This document shows positions 5,987-10,616 of a stretch of DNA of 10,616 nt, piece by piece; the first letter of the stretch is position 1, and every line of letters starts with the position of its first letter. Position numbers and translations under genes: made by a program. This DNA is from Actinomycetes bacterium. Its GTDB lineage: Bacteria; Actinomycetota; Acidimicrobiia; Acidimicrobiales; Microtrichaceae. The notes beneath the pieces are model-generated. The model searched no databases and was not told the origin of the DNA. It saw only the letters and a program-made list of their open reading frames with translations. The stretch covers positions 1 through 10,616 of the forward strand of contig JAFAFN010000148.1 in the NCBI GenBank assembly GCA_023423475.1. Reading direction: 5' to 3'.

Positions 5987-6351
5987 CAGAATTCCAGTCC
6001 TGCTGCGCGTGCAGCGTCTGCGAGCGATGCGACACGACCCTGGTAGCGGAAACCGCCACGGTCGAAGACGACCTGCTCGATCCCGGCGGCCTTGGCCCGC
6101 TCGGCCACGAGCGTTCCGACCTTGGCTGCCGCGTCCTTGTTCGAGGTCGCACCGGAGCGGAGGTCGGTCTCGAGCGTGCTGGCGGCTGCGATGGTCGCGC
6201 CGGCACGGTCGTCGATGACCTGCGCCACGATGTGACGGTTCGAGCGGAACACGGCCAGGCGCGGACGCTCTGCGGTGCCGGCGACGGTCTTGCGGACCCT
6301 GGCGTGACGCCGTGTCCGGCCGACCTGCTTCTTCTTCGACTTGTCGCTCAT
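5986..6351 (-). CDS. rplR: 50S ribosomal protein L18
   Basis: Large-subunit protein L18, which binds 5S rRNA together with L5 and L25-type proteins and helps dock it in the central protuberance. The basic N-terminus [20 protein letters not shown] leads into the core [20 protein letters not shown] (about 28-47), [12 protein letters not shown] and the conserved end [20 protein letters not shown] (about 94-113), then AARAAGLEF. It has 121 residues, the normal length. The ATG at 6351-6349 follows the rplF stop by seven bases; the GAGG of its ribosome binding site overlaps that TGA stop, which should couple the two genes. Confidence 0.98.
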   Translation of the reverse strand: MSDKSKKKQVGRTRRHARVRKTVAGTAERPRLAVFRSNRHIVAQVIDDRAGATIAAASTLETDLRSGATSNKDAAAKVGTLVAERAKAAGIEQVVFDRGGFRYQGRVASLADAARAAGLEF

Positions 6352-6358
6352 CTTGGCC

Positions 6359-6898
6359 TCACTTACCGGCCTTGCCGGCCTTGCGGCGGACGTGCTCGTC
6401 GACGTAACGAACGCCCTTGCCCTTGTAGGGCTCCGGCTTGCGCCAGGCCCTGATGTCTGCGGCCACCTGGCCGACCAACTGCTTGTCGATGCCGTGGACC
6501 TCGATGCGGGTCGGTGCGGGCACGACGAACGAGATGCCTTCGGGCGCCTCGACGAAGACGGGGTGCGAGAAGCCGAGGGCCAGCTCGATGCCGTTCGAGC
6601 CCTTGGTCGCAGCGCGGTAGCCGACGCCGACGATGTCGAGCTCCTTGCGGAAGCCCTCGGTCACGCCGACCACCATGTTGGCGACCAGCGAGCGGATGAG
6701 ACCGTGCAGCGCACGGGCCTCTCGCTCGTCGTTGACACGCTCGACGACGAGCTCGTCGCCGTCCTGACGCACGGTGACCAGCTCGGGGAGCTCACGGGAG
6801 AGCTCGCCCTTGGGGCCCTTGACGGTGATCTTCGTCGCCGAGATGGAGACGTCGACACCGCTGGGCACGGAGATGGGGGCCTTACCGATTCGAGACAT
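6359..6898 (-). CDS. rplF: 50S ribosomal protein L6
   Basis: Large-subunit protein L6, made of two duplicated domains and placed near the sarcin-ricin loop and the factor-binding site. The start [19 protein letters not shown] and the strand [15 protein letters not shown] (about 25-39) form the first repeat. The second repeat has [39 protein letters not shown] and the family C-terminal signature [16 protein letters not shown] (about 152-167). The tail is [10 protein letters not shown]. It has 179 residues. The ATG at 6898-6896 has GAGGGGG four bases upstream and follows the rpsH stop by nine bases. Confidence 0.98.
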   Translation of the reverse strand: MSRIGKAPISVPSGVDVSISATKITVKGPKGELSRELPELVTVRQDGDELVVERVNDEREARALHGLIRSLVANMVVGVTEGFRKELDIVGVGYRAATKGSNGIELALGFSHPVFVEAPEGISFVVPAPTRIEVHGIDKQLVGQVAADIRAWRKPEPYKGKGVRYVDEHVRRKAGKAGK

Positions 6899-6907
6899 GG
6901 ATCCCCC

Positions 6908-7312
6908 TCACCAGACGTGGCAGAGGACTTCACCACCGACGCGCTGGCGACGTGCCTCGCGGTCGGTCATGAGACCCTTGCTCGTGGAGAGAATGGCGAC
7001 GCCGAGACCACCGAGGACACGTTCGACCTCGTTGTGCTTGCGGTACACCCGCAGGCCCGGCTTGGACACCCGTCGGATGCCGGAGATGACCCGGCGCCGT
7101 TCGGGCGAGTACTTCATGTCGATCGTCAGCAGCTGGCCGGGGCCCTTGGTGTTGTCCCCGATGGAGAAGCCAACGATGTAGCCCTCCTTCACGAGGACGC
7201 CCGCCAGGGCTTCCTTCTGCTTGGAGGCGGGCATGACCACCTCGTCGTGCATCGCGACGTTCGCGTTGCGGAGACGAGTGAGCATGTCTGCGATTGGGTC
7301 GGTCATCGTCAC
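6908..7312 (-). CDS. rpsH: 30S ribosomal protein S8
   Basis: Small-subunit protein S8, a primary binder of the 16S rRNA central domain. In some bacteria it represses the spc operon by binding near rplE. The start reads [18 protein letters not shown] and the C-terminus carries the diagnostic [20 protein letters not shown] (about 109-128), ending LCHVW. It has 134 residues. Two starts are possible: GTG at 7312 and ATG at 7306. I chose GTG because AGGAGG lies nine bases upstream of it (15 from the ATG) and because [10 protein letters not shown] is a common actinobacterial beginning. It follows the rpsZ stop by 16 bases. I saw no obvious S8-binding hairpin before rplE, but did not model RNA folding. 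Confidence 0.97.
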   Translation of the reverse strand: MTMTDPIADMLTRLRNANVAMHDEVVMPASKQKEALAGVLVKEGYIVGFSIGDNTKGPGQLLTIDMKYSPERRRVISGIRRVSKPGLRVYRKHNEVERVLGGLGVAILSTSKGLMTDREARRQRVGGEVLCHVW

Positions 7313-7328
7313 TTTGGGTCGCCTCCTC

Positions 7329-7514
7329 TCACCAGCTCGCCTTGGTGACGCCCGGGATCTCGCCCGCGTGGGCCAGCTCCCTCAGGCACACCCGGCAGAG
7401 GCCGAACTTGCGGTACACCGAGCGCGGACGCCCACACCGACGGCACCGTGTGTAACCACGGACCTTGAACTTCGGCGTGCGCTGCTGCTTCTGCTTCAGA
7501 GCTTCGGTCGCCAT
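7329..7514 (-). CDS. rpsZ: 30S ribosomal protein S14, zinc-binding short form
   Basis: Small-subunit head protein S14 of the type Z class. At 61 residues it is the short form (the long zinc-free form is about 100). Four cysteines form the zinc knuckle at C24, C27, C40 and C43, within the segments [17 protein letters not shown] and [11 protein letters not shown]. The C-terminus [16 protein letters not shown] is canonical. The ATG at 7514-7512 comes three bases after the rplE stop, with AAGGGGTG just upstream. It is often annotated as rpsN. A zinc-free paralogue elsewhere in the genome is common in actinobacteria but cannot be judged here. Confidence 0.98.
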   Translation of the reverse strand: MATEALKQKQQRTPKFKVRGYTRCRRCGRPRSVYRKFGLCRVCLRELAHAGEIPGVTKASW

Positions 7515-7517
7515 GGG

Positions 7518-8087
7518 TCACACCCCTTCAGGCCGACGGAACGGGAAACCGAAGGCGTCGAGCAACGCCTTGCCTTCGGCATCGGTCCGAGCGGTTGTCA
7601 CAATCGTGATGTCCATGCCTCGTGAGGCATCGACCTTGTCGTAGTCGATCTCCGGGAAGATGAGCTGTTCGGTCACGCCGAACGTGTAGTTGCCACGTCC
7701 GTCGAAGCTCTTCGGGGAGAGTCCACGGAAGTCCCTGATCCTGGGGATGGCCAGCGTGACCAACCGATCGAAGAACTCCCACATCTGGTCGCCGCGGAGG
7801 GTGACCTTTACGCCGATGGCGTTGCCCTCACGCAGCTTGAAGCCGGCGATCGACTTCTTGGCCTTGGTGATGATGGGCTTCTGGCCGGCGATGGCGGTCA
7901 GGTCGGTGACGACCTTCTCGAGCAGGCCCTTGTTGTCCACCGCTGCGCCGACGCCGACGTTGATGACGATCTTCTCGAAGCGAGGGACCTCCATCACGTT
8001 GCCGAGCTCGAGCTCGGTGCGGAGCTTGGTCCGGACCTCGTCGTTGTACTTGACCTTCAAACGGGGAATGGTCGTGGTCGAGCTCAC
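7518..8087 (-). CDS. rplE: 50S ribosomal protein L5
   Basis: Large-subunit protein L5, which binds 5S rRNA and contacts S13 and the P-site tRNA from the central protuberance. The protein has 189 residues. Key segments are [20 protein letters not shown] (about 34-53), [20 protein letters not shown] (about 67-86), [18 protein letters not shown] (about 92-109), [20 protein letters not shown] and [20 protein letters not shown] (about 144-163). The start is GTG at 8087-8085 and its GTGA overlaps the rplX TGA stop by four bases. GGAGGTGA sits just upstream and no other in-frame start is near, so the GTG is well supported. Confidence 0.98.
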   Translation of the reverse strand: MSSTTTIPRLKVKYNDEVRTKLRTELELGNVMEVPRFEKIVINVGVGAAVDNKGLLEKVVTDLTAIAGQKPIITKAKKSIAGFKLREGNAIGVKVTLRGDQMWEFFDRLVTLAIPRIRDFRGLSPKSFDGRGNYTFGVTEQLIFPEIDYDKVDASRGMDITIVTTARTDAEGKALLDAFGFPFRRPEGV

Positions 8088-8389
8088 AGCTCACCTCCGC
8101 TCTTGCGAGCCACACGCGTCTTCGTGCCGTCGTCGGCGATCCGGTAGCCCACCCGGGTGGAGGAGCCGTCGGAGTCGATCAGCGCGACGTTCGAGGCGTC
8201 GATCGGCATCGCCTTGTCGATGATGCCGCCCTGCTGCATCGCACGAGTGGGCTTCTGGTGACGCTTCGCGACGTTGACGCCCTCGACGATCACCTTGTTG
8301 TCCTTGGGGAGGACGGTGATGACCTCACCTTCCTTGCCCCGCTGCTTGCCGGTCAGGACCCGGACACGATCACCCTTGCGGATCTTCAT
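8084..8389 (-). CDS. rplX: 50S ribosomal protein L24
   Basis: Large-subunit protein L24, an early assembly initiator that binds 23S rRNA near the peptide exit tunnel. The KOW motif is clear at about residues 4-31 ([20 protein letters not shown]), followed by [20 protein letters not shown] (about 33-52) and [19 protein letters not shown]. The C-terminus ([20 protein letters not shown]) is typical of 101-105 residue L24 proteins. The ATG at 8389-8387 follows the rplN stop by a single base, with GGAGGTGA upstream. It begins the spc portion of the cluster; no promoter or gap separates it from rplN, so the S10 and spc groups appear fused here. Confidence 0.98.
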   Translation of the reverse strand: MKIRKGDRVRVLTGKQRGKEGEVITVLPKDNKVIVEGVNVAKRHQKPTRAMQQGGIIDKAMPIDASNVALIDSDGSSTRVGYRIADDGTKTRVARKSGGEL

Positions 8390-8390
8390 G

Positions 8391-8759
8391 TCAGATCACC
8401 TCCGGTGCGAGCGACACGATGCGCATGAACTTCTTGTCGCGCAGCTCACGGCCGACCGGGCCGAAGATGCGCGTGCCACGCGGCTGCTTCTGGTCGTTGA
8501 TGAGCACGGCGGCGTTCTCGTCGAAGCGGATGTAGCTGCCGTCAGCGCGGCGGCGCTCCTTCTTCACACGGACGATGACGCACTTGACGACCTCGCCCTT
8601 CTTGACCGCTGCGCCCGGCAGGGCGTCCTTCACGGTGGCGACGACGACGTCGCCGATCGAGGCGTAGCGACGCTTCGAGCCGCCGAGCACCTTGATCACG
8701 AGCACCTCTCGGGCACCCGAGTTGTCCGCGACGCGCAGGCGCGTCTCCTGCTGGATCAT
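8391..8759 (-). CDS. rplN: 50S ribosomal protein L14
   Basis: Large-subunit protein L14, a highly conserved protein at the subunit interface that forms intersubunit bridges with 16S rRNA and contacts L19. It has 122 residues, exactly the common bacterial length. It reads [19 protein letters not shown] (1-19), [20 protein letters not shown] (about 23-42), [40 protein letters not shown] (about 79-98) and ends in KIVSLAPE-type [12 protein letters not shown]. The ATG overlaps the rpsQ stop by four bases (ATGA), and GGAG lies eight bases upstream. Confidence 0.99.
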   Translation of the reverse strand: MIQQETRLRVADNSGAREVLVIKVLGGSKRRYASIGDVVVATVKDALPGAAVKKGEVVKCVIVRVKKERRRADGSYIRFDENAAVLINDQKQPRGTRIFGPVGRELRDKKFMRIVSLAPEVI

Positions 8760-9034
8760 CGTGCACGCTCCAGGACTTCCACGATCCGCCAGCGCTTCTG
8801 CTTGGACAGCGGGCGGGTCTCCATCACGCGGACACGGTCACCGATGTGGAGGTCGTTGTCCTCGTCGTGCACGTAGAGCTTCTTCGCCCGCTGCACGGTC
8901 TTGTTGTAACGGATGTGACGCACACGCTCGGTCACGGTGACCACCGCGGTGCGATCCATCTTGTCGGAGGTGACGATCCCCTCACGCACCTTGCGTGCAC
9001 TTCGTTCGGGCGTCGTCGAAGCGGTCTCGCTCAT
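8756..9034 (-). CDS. rpsQ: 30S ribosomal protein S17
   Basis: Small-subunit protein S17, an OB-fold protein that binds 16S rRNA early in assembly. The 92 residues have a short variable N-terminus ([18 protein letters not shown]), then [20 protein letters not shown] (about 19-38). The signature [20 protein letters not shown] (about 55-74) and the C-terminal [17 protein letters not shown] follow. Two starts exist: ATG at 9034 and GTG at 9037. I prefer ATG, which overlaps the rpmC TGA by one base (TGATG) and lies six bases after the full GGAGGTGA motif; the GTG would be only three away. Coupling to rpmC is expected in both cases. Confidence 0.97.
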   Translation of the reverse strand: MSETASTTPERSARKVREGIVTSDKMDRTAVVTVTERVRHIRYNKTVQRAKKLYVHDEDNDLHIGDRVRVMETRPLSKQKRWRIVEVLERAR

Positions 9035-9255
9035 CACGCCTCACCTCCAGCTGCGGCCTCGGCTGCAGCGATCTCACGGGCACGGAGCTCGGTCAGGAGC
9101 CTCGCGATGTCCTTCTTGGTCTGGTTGAGCCGAGCGGAGTTCTCGAGCTGACCGGTGGCCAGCTGGAACCGGAGCTTGAACAGCCGGTCCTTCTCCTCGG
9201 CGATGCGATCGAGCAGCTCGGTGTCACCGAGCTCACGGGCGACGAGGTTCGCCAT
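9034..9255 (-). CDS. rpmC: 50S ribosomal protein L29
   Basis: Large-subunit protein L29, a two-helix hairpin beside L23 at the peptide exit tunnel, where chaperones and targeting factors dock. The 73 residues include the diagnostic [19 protein letters not shown] (about 27-45) and the helix [17 protein letters not shown]. The extra tail [11 protein letters not shown] is alanine-rich, a frequent actinobacterial trait. The frame is open far upstream, into rplP and rpsC in another phase. The true start is the ATG at 9255-9253, which overlaps the rplP TGA by one base (TGATG) and has AGGAGG seven bases before it. Confidence 0.97.
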   Translation of the reverse strand: MANLVARELGDTELLDRIAEEKDRLFKLRFQLATGQLENSARLNQTKKDIARLLTELRAREIAAAEAAAGGEA

Positions 9256-9671
9256 CAGAAGCCCTCCTCTCGGGTCACGATCCGGGCCTTGATCGGCAGC
9301 TTCTGGATCGCACGGTTGAGCGCACCACGAGCGATGGCGTCGTCCGGGTAGGACAGCTCGAAGAGGATGCGACCGGGACGGACCACGGCGACCCACAGCT
9401 CGGGGTTGCCCTTGCCGGAACCCATGCGGGTCTCGGCCGGCTTCTTCGTCACGGGCTTGTCGGGGAAGACGTTGATCCACACCTTGCCACCACGCTTGAT
9501 GTGGCGGGTCATGGCGATACGAGCGGCCTCGATCTGACGGGCGGTGATCCACCCGGGCTCGAGTGCCTGGATCCCGTACTGGCCGTGGTTGACCTCGGTA
9601 CCGCCCTTGGAGGTACCGGTCATACGGCCGCGGTGGGTCTTGCGGTGCTTGACCTTCTTGGGCATCAACAT
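9255..9671 (-). CDS. rplP: 50S ribosomal protein L16
   Basis: Large-subunit protein L16, which organises the A-site and elbow region of 23S rRNA and is needed for the peptidyl transferase centre. The protein has 138 residues. It begins [19 protein letters not shown] and contains [20 protein letters not shown] (about 41-60), [20 protein letters not shown] (about 62-81) and [20 protein letters not shown], and ends [16 protein letters not shown] second ATG at 9665 would shorten it by two residues; the first is kept because the family begins MLxPKR. It starts two bases after the rpsC stop. Its Shine-Dalgarno is indistinct (GGTGA), so re-initiation after rpsC is likely. Confidence 0.98.
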   Translation of the reverse strand: MLMPKKVKHRKTHRGRMTGTSKGGTEVNHGQYGIQALEPGWITARQIEAARIAMTRHIKRGGKVWINVFPDKPVTKKPAETRMGSGKGNPELWVAVVRPGRILFELSYPDDAIARGALNRAIQKLPIKARIVTREEGF

Positions 9672-9673
9672 GG

Positions 9674-10616
9674 TCAGTCACCATCCCCGGGGCGGAAGTG
9701 AGGCGTCTCGTGGTGCTCGCGGGTGGAGCGCTCGATCTCCTCCTCCTCGGCCAGCAGACGCTCGAACTCGGGATCAGCCTCTCCGATGAGGGGCTTGATC
9801 TCCTCTTCGGGCTCGGCCGGCGCAGCTGCGGTGGCGGGAGCCTCGGCAGGAGTGGGAGCAGGTGCGGCGGGCGCAGGCGCCTCGGCCGCTGCCGGACGGG
9901 TGGAGACGACGCGGGGACGCTCCTGGCCGGCGGTGTCGCCGACGGCCATCGCGGCCTCCTTGGCGATCTTCTGCTCGTCGGTGTTCTTGTAGGGCAGGAT
10001 GTCGCCCTTGTAGATCCACACCTTCACGCCGATGCGGCCGTAGGTGGTGCGGGCCTCGCGGAAGCCGTAGTCGATGTCGGCACGCAGCGTGTGCAGCGGC
10101 ACCCGACCCTCTCGGTACCACTCGGTGCGGGCCATCTCGGAGCCGCCGAGGCGACCGGAGCACTGGACCCGGATGCCGAGGGCACCGGCCTTCTGGGCGT
10201 TCTGGACCGCACGCTTCATCGCCCGGCGGAAGGCCACGCGGTTGGCGAGCTGGTCGGCGACGCCCTGGGCGATCAGCGCGGCGTCGAGCTCCGGCTGCTT
10301 GATCTCCTGGATGTTGAGCTGCACCTTCGGGTTGCCGGTGAGCTTGGTCAGGTCGGAGCGGAGCTCGTCGGCCTGGGCACCACGGCGACCGATCACGATG
10401 CCGGGACGTGCGGTGTGCACGTCGATGCGGAGACGATCGCGGGTGCGCTCGATCTCGACACGGCTGATCGCTGCGTTCGGCAGCTTGTTCATGAGGTAGT
10501 CGCGGATCTTCCAGTCCTCGATGAGGTAGTCGACGTACTCCTCACGGGTGGCGAACCAGCGGGACTTCCAGTCGGTCGTGACACCGAGGCGGAAGCCGTA
10601 GGGATTGACCTTCTGA
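9674..10616 (-). CDS. rpsC: 30S ribosomal protein S3 (first two residues outside window), long C-terminal tail
   Basis: Small-subunit head protein S3, part of the mRNA entry-channel helicase with S4 and S5. The in-window frame begins [20 protein letters not shown], so only the ATG and the next codon (normally MG) are outside. An internal ATG at 10492 ([10 protein letters not shown]) is not the true start. The type II KH domain carries the GxxG loop GRRG at about 78-81 (counting the missing MG). The C-terminal domain has [20 protein letters not shown] (about 151-170) and [20 protein letters not shown], ending near 213. The protein then continues to about 315 residues with an Ala/Pro-rich linker (about 241-270) and an acidic tail ([16 protein letters not shown]), far longer than E. 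coli S3 (233). Confidence 0.97.
   Translation of the reverse strand, partial: QKVNPYGFRLGVTTDWKSRWFATREEYVDYLIEDWKIRDYLMNKLPNAAISRVEIERTRDRLRIDVHTARPGIVIGRRGAQADELRSDLTKLTGNPKVQLNIQEIKQPELDAALIAQGVADQLANRVAFRRAMKRAVQNAQKAGALGIRVQCSGRLGGSEMARTEWYREGRVPLHTLRADIDYGFREARTTYGRIGVKVWIYKGDILPYKNTDEQKIAKEAAMAVGDTAGQERPRVVSTRPAAAEAPAPAAPAPTPAEAPATAAAPAEPEEEIKPLIGEADPEFERLLAEEEEIERSTREHHETPHFRPGDGD

Noticed and set aside
6341..7348. 335-codon plus-strand open frame opposite rplF and rpsH
   Set aside because: It spans two well-identified genes on the other strand; composition is Asp/Gly/Leu/Val-rich typical of antisense frames in high-G+C DNA.
9034..9684. 216-residue minus-strand frame suggesting an L29 with a long N-terminal extension
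   Set aside because: Only the last 73 residues are L29. The upstream part is rplP read in the wrong phase, and the ATG at 9255 has a perfect ribosome binding site.
1..10616. Search by eye for CRISPR repeats, tRNA or rRNA genes, insertion sequences, phage genes or toxin-antitoxin pairs
   Set aside because: Nothing found. Coding density is nearly complete with known housekeeping genes, and gaps are at most about 170 nt, so no hidden accessory system fits here.

Overview
This window is the downstream part of the universally conserved S10-spc-alpha ribosomal protein cluster. It is read entirely from the minus strand, so transcription runs from high to low coordinates. Twenty-two protein genes are recognisable: rpsC, rplP, rpmC, rpsQ, rplN, rplX, rplE, rpsZ (zinc-type S14), rpsH, rplF, rplR, rpsE, rpmD, rplO, secY, adk, infA, rpmJ, rpsM, rpsK, rpsD and rpoA. 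Only the two end genes are cut: rpsC lacks about two N-terminal residues and rpoA lacks everything after residue 147. No gene is broken, and no RNA gene, mobile element, CRISPR array or foreign-looking DNA was seen.

Organism: high G+C, G/C-rich third codon positions, strong GGAGG-type ribosome binding sites, mostly TGA stops, and an order with rpsD between rpsK and rpoA all point to an actinobacterium. The zinc-lid adenylate kinase, the absence of map between adk and infA, and the sequence character make an Acidimicrobiia-like lineage my best guess. That is an inference without any database search.

Layout: (1) 10616-8391 is the end of the S10 group and its junction with spc (rpsC to rplN), packed with 1-4 nt overlaps or gaps. 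(2) 8389-4736 is the spc group (rplX to rplO), equally compact. (3) After a 143-nt hairpin-containing gap comes secY (translocon channel), then adk after 67 nt. (4) Downstream of adk is a GC-rich hairpin with a pyrimidine-rich tail that looks like a terminator. A good -35/-10 pair (TTGATC, 17 nt, TACACT) overlaps it and probably starts a new transcript. (5) 2353-1 is the infA-rpmJ-rpsM-rpsK-rpsD-rpoA group. Short hairpin pairs lie in the infA-rpmJ and rpsD-rpoA gaps.

Together the genes supply small- and large-subunit proteins, initiation factor IF1, the RNA polymerase alpha subunit, the SecY export channel and adenylate kinase, so ribosome, polymerase, export and adenylate supply are co-expressed. 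The most notable points are: infA appears to start at CTG behind a perfectly placed AGGAGG; the terminator and promoter between adk and infA are intertwined; hairpins punctuate the otherwise tight operon; and S3 carries a long Ala/Pro plus acidic tail. I found no sign of an undescribed multi-gene system; this is a core housekeeping locus.
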